The notes under the pieces: generated by a model
Database searches by the model: none
Seen by the model: the letters and a program-made list of their open reading frames with translations, nothing else
What the model was told of the DNA's origin: nothing
In this document: piece after piece, positions 43,622 to 52,643 of the stretch
How positions within the stretch are numbered: position 1 is the first letter of the stretch
Layout of the letters: the number at the start of each line of letters is the position of its first letter
From: Flavimaricola sp.
GTDB lineage: Bacteria > Pseudomonadota > Alphaproteobacteria > Rhodobacterales > Rhodobacteraceae
Assembly (NCBI GenBank): GCA_029255105.1
Contig: JAQWWH010000034.1
Coordinates: 38,873 to 102,872 of the forward strand
DNA length: 64,000 nt
Reading direction: 5' to 3'
Translations under genes and position numbers: made by a program

Positions 43622-44500
43622 TCATCCCTCACTCCTGACCCATGCGCGGACGTAGTCGACCTTCATGGTGGCCGGAAACTCGGTCGTTTCGTCAGGATCG
43701 CCGGGCCAGTCCCCGCCCACCGCAAGATTTATCAGCAGATACATCGGCACGTCGGGGATAAATCGCTGATCGGTGTAGCGCCACATTTCGACGCCATCGA
43801 GGTACCAGACAATCTGCTCAGACGACCATTCCGCCGCGAAGACATGCCAGTCGAGGGTAAGATCGTTGGTCCTGAGGTGCCGTCCAATGTTGCTTGGGTT
43901 GCCGGCGCCGTCCTCGTACTGAAAGTGCAATTCCAGCATGTCAGGGCGATGGCCAAGCAACTCCATGATGTCGATTTCAGGCTTGTCATGCAGGCTTGAC
44001 GGAAGCATCCAGAAGGCTGGCCAAAGACCCTGTCCCGACGGCAATTTGGCACGCATTTCGAAATAGCCTTCGGTGGCCTCGAACCGCGTTTCCCCCGGGT
44101 CCTCAGCGTAGTAGCGACCCGTGGTCACGATGCCCGAAGTGTAGGGAAACTCGCGCCCCTCGAAACCGATCGCGCTCTCGCGCCGGGCCGTCAGGATCAG
44201 GGCCCCGTCCTCGATATGAACATTGGACGGCAGATACCATTCCAGTTCGTTGCTTGCGAGGTTCGTACAGCCATTGTCGTCCCACCAGAAACACGTCGTC
44301 CAGCGATCAAGGTTCAGCGTCGGTTTGTCAAATTCATCTCTGAAAACCAGTTCGAACCCGCCATCATGACCGACTGGTTGCACCGACATTTGAGCGAGAC
44401 TTCCCGTGCTTGTCTGACTGGCTCCAAGATTTGGATAAAATGCGATTGCGGCCAAAAGGGCCAAGGATGCCAATCTCGAAAACGACGTCGATCTCTTCAA
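43622..44500 (-). CDS. Secreted glycoside hydrolase family 16 (ExoK-like endoglycanase)
   Basis: 292 residues with a Sec signal peptide (about 1-29). GH16 features: FRDEFDKPTLNLDRW near 52, SNELEWY near 80, and the catalytic ExDxxE motif in EIDIMELLG near 176, with both Glu residues and the Asp intact. The end ATMKVDYVRAWV is characteristic. Such enzymes cut beta-1,3/1,4-glucans or galactans and trim exopolysaccharide chain length. First gene of the minus-strand operon, 52 bases before the flippase-kinase gene. Confidence 0.92.
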   Translation of the reverse strand: MKRSTSFSRLASLALLAAIAFYPNLGASQTSTGSLAQMSVQPVGHDGGFELVFRDEFDKPTLNLDRWTTCFWWDDNGCTNLASNELEWYLPSNVHIEDGALILTARRESAIGFEGREFPYTSGIVTTGRYYAEDPGETRFEATEGYFEMRAKLPSGQGLWPAFWMLPSSLHDKPEIDIMELLGHRPDMLELHFQYEDGAGNPSNIGRHLRTNDLTLDWHVFAAEWSSEQIVWYLDGVEMWRYTDQRFIPDVPMYLLINLAVGGDWPGDPDETTEFPATMKVDYVRAWVRSEG

Positions 44501-45121
44501 ATCAGCTTGTCCTTCAGGTCAAAAACATAAAATAGAAGTCAGGGTTGTATTTCAGAATAGCATGCAAAACGATTATCTTTTGACGCCTTCAATACCTAAC
44601 AACACCGTACCGGCGGAAGGCTTCCATAGCTCTGGGTTTGTACGTCACAGCCAAACAGAAAACGCAGCATAGCAGGTCCCTGCGGAAGTCCTGTTCTGGC
44701 ATTTCCGATCAGGATCGGCCCACAGTATTCAATTGACGCGTCAGCAATCTGTTAACCCCCTCAATATAGCACCTGCCATTGGTTCGATGCAATGAGTATG
44801 GCGATCAAAGCCCGCCCGAAAACCGAGGGTGAAGCCCGATTTTCGGCTAAAATCACGTCAGTGATTTGGCCCGTCAAATCCGGCCCCTCGGCAAAAGGAA
44901 TCGACCGGTCGAATGCGCCTTCGCGCAACCGCCCGGGCACCCACCGGCACAAGTGCTTCGGTTTGCTCTGTGGCTCCTTCTTGGTAAGTATCGGCACCGC
45001 CTATCGGATGCCCCCCAGACCTGCCCTGGACAAGAGAGTTTCACTTGGCGGCGTCCCGCTGTTTCTATATCTGGAAGGCCAAAGGGGCCGCTTGCCTCCT
45101 AAATCAGGAAGAGAGGCCAAG
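44501..45121. other. Gene-poor region right of the exopolysaccharide locus
   Basis: These 621 bases lie between the GH16 start and the EthD-like gene. The first 250 bases are AT-rich and probably hold the GH16 promoter. A hairpin AAATCAC-GTCA-GTGATTT is at 44850-44867. A 78-codon minus-strand frame (44761-44997) and a plus-strand frame exist, but neither resembles a known protein, and they read across each other. Nothing here can be called a gene with confidence. Confidence 0.45.
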
Positions 45122-45457
45122 ATGTTCATTCGCTGCGCGTTTTTCAAAGGCACGATCAAGACGGGTATGGAAGAAGCCTTTCATGCCCATTGGCGCGAAA
45201 ACCTTGTCCCGCTGTGGGGCGCATTTCCGAATCTCTTGGAACTCCGCGTGCTTTGCGAGGTGGAAAGCGACGATGCGGACAGCCCCTTCCCACTCGTTAT
45301 GGCAATGAAATTCGCCTCAAGAGACCACATCCAAGAGGCGCTTGCCTCCCCGACCCGATGGGCAAGCAAGGAAACCTCAAAGAAGCTGCTTGAGATGTTT
45401 GACGGCCATGTGATCCACACGGTTTTTGCGGCTGACCAGTTCGATCCGACGGCATAG
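45122..45457 (+). CDS. EthD/Dabb-like dimeric alpha-beta barrel protein
   Basis: 111 residues with the ferredoxin-like barrel pattern: MFIRCAFFKGTIKTGMEEAF, then NLLELRVLCEVESDDADSPFPLVMAMKFASRDHIQEAL and a C-terminal FDGHVIHTVFA. It is close in layout to EthD-type and stress-responsive Dabb proteins. Function unknown; some act as small-molecule lyases or in ether and aromatic degradation. The start at 45122 follows GGAAGAGAGG; the frame is open a further 110 codons upstream, where it reads through the empty region and is not believed. Convergent with the glutamine-synthetase-like gene. Confidence 0.8.
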   Translation: MFIRCAFFKGTIKTGMEEAFHAHWRENLVPLWGAFPNLLELRVLCEVESDDADSPFPLVMAMKFASRDHIQEALASPTRWASKETSKKLLEMFDGHVIHTVFAADQFDPTA

Positions 45458-45501
45458 GGGACCACGTGGCCGTCAGGGCCGCGGGCGCAACGGGACGGTC
45501 G

Positions 45502-46869
45502 CTAAAGGCTGTTGCCGTAGATTGACCACTCGACATCCGTGACCAGACTGGCCAAACGGGCGTGTTCTGCACGTTTGACCTCGGCAAACGCGTCCCGAAG
45601 AGGTGCGCCGAACACGTCAAGCATCGTCCCGGACGCGGCGAATGCCTCGATCGCGGACTGCCAGTCCGGGGGCAAAGGAGCGCTCGCCGCCCCCTCTGGC
45701 CCAGCGGGACCGACATCGGCACCAGCGTCAATCCCGTCAAGGGCCGTGCCCAAGGCTGCGGTGGCCACGAGGTAGGGGTTGGCATCAACCCCTGCGATGC
45801 GGTGTTCGAAATGCCGGGCTTTTGGCGAGGATCCGGGGATGCGCAGAGCAACGCCACGATCCTCGATCCCCCAGCTGTTCTGGGCCGGTGAGTAGGAATT
45901 GCTGGCAAAGCGGCGCCAGGAATTCAGACCCGGCGCGAGGATCAACATCGTTTCAGCCATCGCACCCCGAATACCGCCCATCGCCTGCAGCATCAGCGGG
46001 GACAACGTGCCGTCTGGTGCATCGGCAAAAAGGTTGGTCCCGTCCTTGTCCGCAAGGGACAGATGCATATGCATCCCCGACCCAGACCGGTCCCCGAAGG
46101 GCTTGGCCATGAAACAGGCAGTCATGCCAAAACGACGGGCGGTGGTCCGGATCAGCGCCTTGGTCAGGATCAGATCATCCGCCGCCCGTGCAAGATCACG
46201 GTAGCGCAAGGTCAGCTCGAACTGGCCTTCGGCGTATTCCGAGATCATCGCCTCAAGCGTGAGGTCAAAGGTCTTTGCCGCGGCATAAACGGCGTCGAAG
46301 AAGGGCGACATTTCGTCCAGTTCATCCACCGACATGCAGTTGTTCGATGCAAGCGGCCGCCCTCCAAGAAGGGCACGGACCGGCTGTGCGCGTTCTGCCC
46401 CAACGCCGGGCGACGCGTTGATCAGATAGAACTCCAGCTCGAACGCACCCATCGGAACAAATCCGGCGGCCTTCGCCCGGTCGACCTGGCGCATCAACGC
46501 GCTGCGGGGGTCGTGCCGGATCGGCCGCCCGGCAGAGTCGAACAACTGAAGCAGAACAAGGCCACGACCGCTAAGCGGCTGCAGGCCCAAAGTTCCGGGA
46601 ACAGGCCAGCATCGGCTGTCGCCCCCCTTGTCAGAGAAAGTTGCCAATGCCCCCTCTACGTCATCGCCGTGGATATCCTGCGCGAACAGGGACGCAGGCA
46701 TGCCTCGCCCTTCGGCGAACAGAGCCTCAAGCTCGTGGCGGCGGATGATCTTGCCCCTTCCGATGCCATGAAGGTCCGACAGGACGATGTCGATCCCCTC
46801 GACGTCGGGATGCCTGGCAAGAAAAGCGCGGGCCTCGTCCACTGTGGCCCCCGTCGGTGCGGTGTTCAT
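45502..46869 (-). CDS. Glutamine synthetase family ligase (PuuA-like)
   Basis: 455 residues. The N-terminal beta-grasp region has LSDLHGIGRGKIIRRHEL, the catalytic part GAFELEFYL near 145, EYAEGQFELTL near 212, and SGMHMHLSL near 263. Then follow SYSPAQNSWGIEDRGVALRIPG near 322, and EHRIAGVDANPYL. The family includes gamma-glutamylputrescine synthetase and other gamma-glutamyl-amine ligases. It lacks the adenylylation-site region typical of GlnA. Substrate not certain; no Puu cluster is adjacent. The start at 46869 (MNTAPTGATVDEAR) is chosen. Confidence 0.9.
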   Translation of the reverse strand: MNTAPTGATVDEARAFLARHPDVEGIDIVLSDLHGIGRGKIIRRHELEALFAEGRGMPASLFAQDIHGDDVEGALATFSDKGGDSRCWPVPGTLGLQPLSGRGLVLLQLFDSAGRPIRHDPRSALMRQVDRAKAAGFVPMGAFELEFYLINASPGVGAERAQPVRALLGGRPLASNNCMSVDELDEMSPFFDAVYAAAKTFDLTLEAMISEYAEGQFELTLRYRDLARAADDLILTKALIRTTARRFGMTACFMAKPFGDRSGSGMHMHLSLADKDGTNLFADAPDGTLSPLMLQAMGGIRGAMAETMLILAPGLNSWRRFASNSYSPAQNSWGIEDRGVALRIPGSSPKARHFEHRIAGVDANPYLVATAALGTALDGIDAGADVGPAGPEGAASAPLPPDWQSAIEAFAASGTMLDVFGAPLRDAFAEVKRAEHARLASLVTDVEWSIYGNSL

Positions 46870-47152
46870 GTTGCGCCTTCCCTCATCTTTTCCGTCCGCC
46901 GATCGCTGTCCGAAAGGCCGCCATTCTTGGGCAATTACGCCCGACCGACCTCTCCAAAACGGCCCCCAAAGTTGCCCGGATGCTCTCCTTTCGCGGAAGC
47001 CGCGACCTAACGCAACACCCATGGCCGCGCCATCGTCGGAGGCAACGGCACCCGACCGCGCGACGGCTATCGACCCTGCTGTTGGCCGCAGGACAGCGTG
47101 TCACCAGAAGTTGAGAAGAACGGACAGCAGAGGCGACCGGCGAGGCCTGCTG

Positions 47153-47776
47153 TCAAAGGCTTTCTTTGCGGGCCTTGGCATGCGCCCGATGACGTATCGC
47201 CGCCCGGATCAGCAACACCGCAAGGATCGCGCTGACACCAGCAGACGTCACCAGCCCGGCCGAGTCGCCGACAAGGTCCGCAAGCTCGGGCAGACGCGAT
47301 CCGAACAGGAACCCAAGCAGGACATAGACCCCGACCCAAATCGCCTCGCCTGCAGCATCCCAAAGCACAAAGCGGGGTCGCGCCATCCCTGCCGCGCCGG
47401 CCATGAGGTTGACCCAAGGGCCCAAGGGCGCAAATAGCCAGGTCGAGAAAAACACCCCGATGCCGCCCCACTTTGCCACGGCTTCCTGCGCATTGACGAT
47501 CAGTGCTGCCCTCTTGGGGTTCCGTTCAAGGGTCGAAATGACCCTCGCCCCTCCCCAGCGGCCGATCTGAAACCCTGTCTGATCGCCCAGAACGGCAGCG
47601 CCATAGGCGACCGCCAGAACCTGCCAAAGCACGAGGTCCCCTGCGGCCGCAAAGGCGCCCCCCGACAGCATCACCGCAAATGTCGGGATTGGGACGGCAA
47701 GGCATGAAAAGAACGCGGCAAAGGCGATGACCGGCAAACCATAGCTTGAGACATATCCAAAGAAGGTCTCAGTCAT
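47153..47776 (-). CDS. DedA family membrane protein
   Basis: 207 residues with the DedA/VTT fold: GLPVIAFAAFFSCLAVPIPTFAVML near the N-terminus, then the conserved GDQTGFQIGRWGG near 63 and FFSTWLFAPLGPWVNLMAGAAGM near 108, followed by late helices and a basic tail. DedA proteins are thought to be flippases for undecaprenyl phosphate or other phospholipids, needing proton-motive force. It overlaps the upstream hypothetical gene by 8 bases and is likely co-transcribed with it. Confidence 0.9.
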   Translation of the reverse strand: MTETFFGYVSSYGLPVIAFAAFFSCLAVPIPTFAVMLSGGAFAAAGDLVLWQVLAVAYGAAVLGDQTGFQIGRWGGARVISTLERNPKRAALIVNAQEAVAKWGGIGVFFSTWLFAPLGPWVNLMAGAAGMARPRFVLWDAAGEAIWVGVYVLLGFLFGSRLPELADLVGDSAGLVTSAGVSAILAVLLIRAAIRHRAHAKARKESL

Positions 47777-48113
47777 TGCGGGTGCCCTTGGCTGTCGTCA
47801 AAGCGGCATCAAGGTCGGCGATCAGGTCGTCGATACTGCGACCCTGCGCAACGGAGATCTCTTCGAGCGTAGCGCGACGCCCGGTTCCATCCATGACAAT
47901 CCCCAAACCTGACGCCACGACGTCAGGCTCTACCTGCCAGGATCTCGCGATGTAGCGCGGGGTCATCCAGCCGGCGATCTCCTGATCCTGAAGCCCGGGG
48001 TCGGACCACACCACCGTCGAGACCAGAAACCTGACAAGGAAGAATAGCGTCAGCAGCCCGGTTGCAGCGAATGAGATACTCAGGATCGCGTGCTTTTTAA
48101 TGAACGAGGTCAC
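47769..48113 (-). CDS. Single-pass membrane hypothetical protein
   Basis: 114 residues: a short basic N-terminus (MTSFIKKHA), one transmembrane helix (about 10-33, SISFAATGLLTLFFLVRFLVSTVV) and a soluble part with WMTPRYIARSWQVEPDVVASGLG and an acidic helical tail. The soluble part has the look of a small conserved domain with a helix-turn-helix-like spacing, but no family was identified. Its 3' end overlaps dedA by 8 bases. Confidence 0.75.
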   Translation of the reverse strand: MTSFIKKHAILSISFAATGLLTLFFLVRFLVSTVVWSDPGLQDQEIAGWMTPRYIARSWQVEPDVVASGLGIVMDGTGRRATLEEISVAQGRSIDDLIADLDAALTTAKGTRND

Positions 48114-48259
48114 GACATGCGCCTCCTCTGGCTGCGCCTCAGGTGTCTGGCAGACCCCAATTGGGCCGCTATGGCAAGGTCAATCGCCTTTGCGCCGCCA
48201 CCTTGATTGGTCGCGATCGACCTGGCCAAACGATGCATCGACCTCAAATCAGGCGTCGT

Positions 48260-49171
48260 TCACAGCAAGGCTGCCGGACCGCCGCCGTTCTCAAGCCAGT
48301 CGCGCGCCTTGGTGTCGGGTATCAGTTCGGCCAGCTGTGCGTCGTACATGGCAAGCTCTTCGTGGGAAAGTTGGCCTTCCCATTTGCCCGACGTGGCAGA
48401 GTCAAAAAAGTTCTCGTCCGATTTCCAGAAACCAGTTCCCCCGACGGGGGCAAAGTCCGCCGCTTTCGCCTTCATCGCACCAAAGGCAGTCGCCTTTGCC
48501 ACCGTTTCGACCAGCTCATCGTCGGCATCGATTCCAACGGCCCTCGCCAACGCCCGAACCGTTCTACGCCCGTCCTTGATCATGTCCGAGTAGTGGAAAA
48601 CCTTCAGGTCGGGTAACCGACCACAAAGTACGGTCTTTTCGTAGTGGGCGACCAGAATTGCCAGTTTGTCACGATCAAAATCTGTGCCCGTCGGCGGGTC
48701 TTGGACATAGGCCCGGACGGCCTGAGAAACGGGTTGGGCCATCGGGTCATCCGGCTCCGGCTTGGCCCGGTTGGCCGTATGTTTGTGCAAGGACAAGAAA
48801 ACGTCCAACGGGTGGCGATAGACCGCGACGACGGTCACCCCCTCCCAAATCGGGAACCCGTCTGCAGGGGTATGGGTCTTGACCACGCGCCGTCCGGGCT
48901 GCGCCGCAAGGGCGGCCGCCACTTCGCTGGACGGGACACCCATATCCGCATCCACCCAAGGGGACAGAAGCGGAAGCTTTTCCGGCAGGTCAGCGCCCCC
49001 GTGCACAAGCATGGCCAGCATCGTCTGCGTCCATGTCGTGCCGCATTTGGGTGGCGTGCAAACAAGGATGTCGCCAGCCCGGGGCACCCAGTCGGCCCAA
49101 CGCTCGGGGCGTGTGATAGCACCGCGATATGACCGCACCGCGGGGGCCAGAATGGGGGCGGGTCTGGGCAT
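48260..49171 (-). CDS. Sulfotransferase family protein
   Basis: 303 residues. PAPS-dependent sulfotransferase: the 5'-phosphosulfate loop CTPPKCGTTWTQTML is near residue 38, and the 3'-phosphate motif region VYRHPLDVFLSLHKH near 130. A later basic region (KDGRRTVRALARAVGI) and GTGFWKSDENFF-like end complete the fold. There is no signal peptide, so it acts in the cytoplasm. Acceptor unknown; sulfation of a small molecule or a glycan precursor is possible given the polysaccharide locus nearby, but it is not in that operon. Confidence 0.88.
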   Translation of the reverse strand: MPRPAPILAPAVRSYRGAITRPERWADWVPRAGDILVCTPPKCGTTWTQTMLAMLVHGGADLPEKLPLLSPWVDADMGVPSSEVAAALAAQPGRRVVKTHTPADGFPIWEGVTVVAVYRHPLDVFLSLHKHTANRAKPEPDDPMAQPVSQAVRAYVQDPPTGTDFDRDKLAILVAHYEKTVLCGRLPDLKVFHYSDMIKDGRRTVRALARAVGIDADDELVETVAKATAFGAMKAKAADFAPVGGTGFWKSDENFFDSATSGKWEGQLSHEELAMYDAQLAELIPDTKARDWLENGGGPAALL

Positions 49172-49332
49172 TGGCTAAGATCGCTCCGGGTAATGTGTCT
49201 GATCTACTCTAATACATCCCGCTCAGCGCGGGCCAGAAGATTAGGCGCGCCCCTTTCAGGGCGATCCGCCCGCCCTAAGCGCTGCAGCATTTCACATTGC
49301 TCCGCGCAGCGACGCGGCAACCGGCGGCAGCG

Positions 49333-49656
49333 TCAGACCCACGCCAGGGCGGTGCCAACAAGGACAAGGCCAATCCCAGCCACCTCCCGGGCAGAGAACG
49401 ACTCACCAAACCAAAGCAGCGATGCAAGGGCGATAATGATCACCTCCGCCCCAAGGATGCTGACGTATACGATGCCAAGCCTCTCTTGGCGCAGCGCCAC
49501 GATTTCAAAGATCGCGGCCGTGACCAATGCCATTGCGATCAGGATCAAAGTCCACGGACCCGGAACAGTCCACCAGGCTTTCATCGCGATCATCGAGAGA
49601 CAGTAGAAAGCCGCAGAGGCAAGAATGACCAGCGGCGCAAGAACTGCGGTAAGCAA
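49333..49656 (-). CDS. SMR/EmrE-like small membrane protein
   Basis: 107 residues with four hydrophobic helices and very few charged residues, in the size and style of small multidrug resistance or EamA-half transporters. Helix 3-4 contains GIVYVSILGAEVIIIALASLLWFGESFSAREVAGIGLVLVGTALAWV in pieces that match the drug/metabolite-transporter pattern (Glu in a helix, GxxLVLxG end). It would act as a homodimer. Substrate unknown. It is divergent from the LytTR gene. Confidence 0.75.
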   Translation of the reverse strand: MLTAVLAPLVILASAAFYCLSMIAMKAWWTVPGPWTLILIAMALVTAAIFEIVALRQERLGIVYVSILGAEVIIIALASLLWFGESFSAREVAGIGLVLVGTALAWV

Positions 49657-49972
49657 AAGGAACCTCTTTCTATCGGGAAAAATGCAGACTTTCTTATCAA
49701 ATTTTTGAAAAACAGACTATAATCATATAGTTACGAAAAATCTGACCCCTGTTGTACCGGCTGAATTGGCCAAAGGTTGACCCTCGCCCCCAAAAACCCG
49801 GGGCCACGGTTCGCCAGTATTGCGGCTGGCCTTCAGCGAATTGGACAAGCGTTCATCGTGTCAGATCACGACAAGTTTGTCGGCTTCCACGCCATCCACC
49901 AAGGCTTTTTCGCAAGTCGCAGAATTACTTCGGCAATTGATCGACATGACATTTTACGATACGTGAAACGGC
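49657..49972. other. AT-rich divergent promoter region, SMR / LytTR
   Basis: This 316-base spacer between divergent genes contains a strongly AT-rich core at about 49675-49740. A perfect -10-like TATAAT occurs at 49718-49723 on the plus strand, but no good -35 is found at the right distance. Possible promoter for the LytTR gene, or on the other strand for the SMR gene. Nothing else stands out. Confidence 0.4.
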
Positions 49973-50788
49973 ATGAATTCGGCATTCAGACGCAAGGTAA
50001 TTGTAACGCTCAGCCTGATTGTACTCGGTGTGGTCATCGGGCCATTCGGCACGTATGTCGACCTGACTCTGGGCCAGCGCGTTATCTATTGGACGTGTGC
50101 AATTGCCGGTGTCGGCCTGTTCATGAACATCTCGATGTGGCTGTCATTGACCCATCCCGAGCTTAGCAGGTTTCTCTATTATCCCCGCCTAGCGGCAGCT
50201 TCGGTTGTCGCCGCCCTGCCCGGCGCGGTCGTCATCGTTTCGCTTGAGGCCCTGTTTCGCCAGATCGTCCCGACGGTCCACTTCGCGGTGACGATTTGGT
50301 TTTTCGTGGCCCTGATCGGGATTGCCGTCGGAGTAGTGGATTTCCACAGACCTCTGGTTGAGAGGCAGTTGGCAGCCAACGTCATCCCAGAGCGACCTGC
50401 GACAACAACGGCCAAAGCGCAGCTGCCCGGAAAAACAGTTTACACGCTGGCAGTCAATCCGCCCGGCGCCACATTTTTACGTCGCCTGCGTCCTGAAACG
50501 GGACGATCTCTTGTTTCGCTTTCGATCAATGACCACTACCTCGTCATTGTTACCCGACAGGGACGAGAAACGATCCTCATGCGGATGGCGGATGCCGAGG
50601 CCGATCTGACCGGCTATCCTGGCATGCGGGTGCACCGCTCACATTGGGTGGCCTTCGACGCAGTCGAACGGCTTGAAAGGGACGGCAACCGGTGGACCGC
50701 CCATATGGCCGGGGGCGGGTCGATACCAGTCAGCCGTGACCTTGCCCCGACCCTTCGGGACGCGCTGGCCAAAAATGATATGACGTGA
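49973..50788 (+). CDS. Membrane-anchored LytTR-type DNA-binding regulator
   Basis: 271 residues. Four hydrophobic helices in the first 120 residues are followed by a linker and a C-terminal LytTR DNA-binding domain (about 165-268). Visible pattern: SLSINDHYLVIVTRQGRETILMRMADAEADL, then GMRVHRSHWVAFDAVERLERDGNRWTAHMAGG and IPVSRDL. The membrane-LytTR layout recurs in alphaproteobacteria. The signal and targets are unknown. It lies 89 bases upstream of the aconitase-X gene in the same direction. Confidence 0.88.
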   Translation: MNSAFRRKVIVTLSLIVLGVVIGPFGTYVDLTLGQRVIYWTCAIAGVGLFMNISMWLSLTHPELSRFLYYPRLAAASVVAALPGAVVIVSLEALFRQIVPTVHFAVTIWFFVALIGIAVGVVDFHRPLVERQLAANVIPERPATTTAKAQLPGKTVYTLAVNPPGATFLRRLRPETGRSLVSLSINDHYLVIVTRQGRETILMRMADAEADLTGYPGMRVHRSHWVAFDAVERLERDGNRWTAHMAGGGSIPVSRDLAPTLRDALAKNDMT

Positions 50789-50877
50789 TGCGGCAACCGC
50801 CCTGCCAAAGTCATGGCGACACGGAGCACGGCCGTGATACCTGCTGACGGCAGAACACCCTTGGACAACAAGGACCC

Positions 50878-52590
50878 ATGACCATGGCGCGGACCACACC
50901 TGCGACAATCCTTGTTGCGACAAAGGCCAAAGGCGAGGTCTTGTCCTGCAAAGACGGCCTAAGCTTCTGGGGCGGCGTTGATCCCGATACCGGGGTCATC
51001 ATCGACGCACACCACCCCGATCACGGGGCCTCCCTTGCCGGCCGCATCGTGCTGATGCCGACATCCCGAGGCTCCTGCAGTGGCAGCGGTGTGTTGCTGC
51101 AACTGGCCCGCAAAGGCCAGGCACCCGCTGCCCTTGTGTTCCGTGAAGAAGAGAACATCCTGACCCTTGGCGCGATGGTGGCTGCGCGATTGTTTAACGC
51201 ACCCGTCGCCATCCTGCGCCTGCCCCAGCCGGAATACGACGCGCTTTCGCGGGCGACACATGCCTCGATCGATCCCACGACCCTTCAGTTCGAAGGCCGG
51301 ACGATCCCCCTGTCGCGGCTTGACCCAGAGGCGCTGTCCCTTGATGAGGTGGATCGGACAAGGCTGGACGGACAGGAAGGCCCAGCCCTTCGCATCGCGA
51401 TGGAGGTCCTTTGCCTAATGGCCGCGGCACAGGGCGCGGACGGCTTTGTCGACGTGACGCGCGGCCACATAGACGGCTGCATTCTGGCACATGACGCCAA
51501 TCTCGATTTCGCTGAAGAAATGCAGAAGATGGGGGCAAGAACCATCATCCCAACAACCATCAATGCCATTTCAGTGGATCGGGAAAATTGGCCAACACAA
51601 GGCGTCGTCCCGGATTTCGGTCGCAAGGCAAGCCGTCTTGCCGATGCCTACGTCAGGATGGGGGCACGCCCCACGTTCACTTGCGCGCCCTATCTGCTCG
51701 AGGATGTTCCAGCAAAGGGCGAGGCGATTGGCTGGTCGGAATCCAATGCCGTCATTTTCGCCAACTCCGTCCTTGGGGCTCGCACGGTAAAGCACCCCGA
51801 CTACCTTGACCTGTTCATTGCCATGACAGGTCGCGCCCCGAATACAGGTGTCTATCTGGACGCCAACCGTATCCCCGACCTTGAGATCCGCGTGAGCCTG
51901 CCACAGGGGTATGACGATGCCATTTGGCCCATGCTGGGGTGGCTGGCAGGGGCAAAGTCTCCCAACATGGTTCCCGTCCTGACGGGGCTTGAGGCCGCAC
52001 ATCCCACGCAGGATGACCTCAAGGCCCTTTGCGCGGCTTTTGGTACGACATCCGCCTCTCCCCTGCTGCATGTGCGCGGGCATACGCCAGAGGGGCACCT
52101 TGCCCCACCCAAAGACGCTGTACGGCTTGAGATCATCCCGGACGATCTGGCGCAACTTTGGCGCGACTTCAACAAAGGGGACAGCGCGGTCGATCTGGTC
52201 GCAATCGGCAGTCCGCATGCGTCATTTTCTGAATGCCGCCGGTTCGCGGAACTGATGGAAGGACGCCGGCCTGCTAGCGGGACGACGGTTATCGTCACGG
52301 TTGGACGCAACGTCCTCGCCTCCGCCGAGGCAGAGGGCATAGTCGCCCGGTTGGCCAAGGCCGGCGTGCAGGTCATCCCTGACATCTGCTGGTGTTCGAT
52401 AACCGAACCAGTGTTTCCTCGTGGGGCAAACGTTCTGATGACGAACTCAGGCAAATATGCACATTATGCCAACGGCTTGACCGGTCGCTCTGTCAGGTTT
52501 GGCAGTCTGGCCGATTGCGCGCGGGCCACTTGCACCGGTCATGCGGAAACGGGGCTTCCCCCATGGTTGGAAAGGGCAACGGTGCTTTAA
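50878..52590 (+). CDS. Aconitase X, fused small and large domains
   Basis: 570 residues uniting the swivelling DUF126 domain (about 8-130, with the motif TSRGSCSGSG near 62) and the DUF521 catalytic domain (about 160-565). Likely Fe-S cysteines are in FTCAPYLL, DICWCSITEPVF and RATCTGHAE. Related bacterial enzymes dehydrate cis-3-hydroxy-L-proline. AAGGA precedes the start. Typical hydroxyproline-catabolism neighbours (racemase, ketimine reductase) are not present in this window, so the substrate is undetermined. The LytTR membrane regulator precedes it. Confidence 0.9.
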   Translation: MTMARTTPATILVATKAKGEVLSCKDGLSFWGGVDPDTGVIIDAHHPDHGASLAGRIVLMPTSRGSCSGSGVLLQLARKGQAPAALVFREEENILTLGAMVAARLFNAPVAILRLPQPEYDALSRATHASIDPTTLQFEGRTIPLSRLDPEALSLDEVDRTRLDGQEGPALRIAMEVLCLMAAAQGADGFVDVTRGHIDGCILAHDANLDFAEEMQKMGARTIIPTTINAISVDRENWPTQGVVPDFGRKASRLADAYVRMGARPTFTCAPYLLEDVPAKGEAIGWSESNAVIFANSVLGARTVKHPDYLDLFIAMTGRAPNTGVYLDANRIPDLEIRVSLPQGYDDAIWPMLGWLAGAKSPNMVPVLTGLEAAHPTQDDLKALCAAFGTTSASPLLHVRGHTPEGHLAPPKDAVRLEIIPDDLAQLWRDFNKGDSAVDLVAIGSPHASFSECRRFAELMEGRRPASGTTVIVTVGRNVLASAEAEGIVARLAKAGVQVIPDICWCSITEPVFPRGANVLMTNSGKYAHYANGLTGRSVRFGSLADCARATCTGHAETGLPPWLERATVL

Positions 52591-52643
52591 GCGGGTAGGT
52601 TTACGACGTCAGCATGCACCGTCGGGTCAGGCTGCAATTGCTT

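Noticed and set aside
44761..44997. A 78-codon minus-strand frame between GH16 and the EthD-like gene
   Set aside because: No recognisable domain, no good ribosome-binding site, and overlapping open frames on the other strand.
49705..49723. TTGAAA and TATAAT read as one promoter
   Set aside because: The spacing between them is 7 bases, far too short for a sigma-70 promoter.
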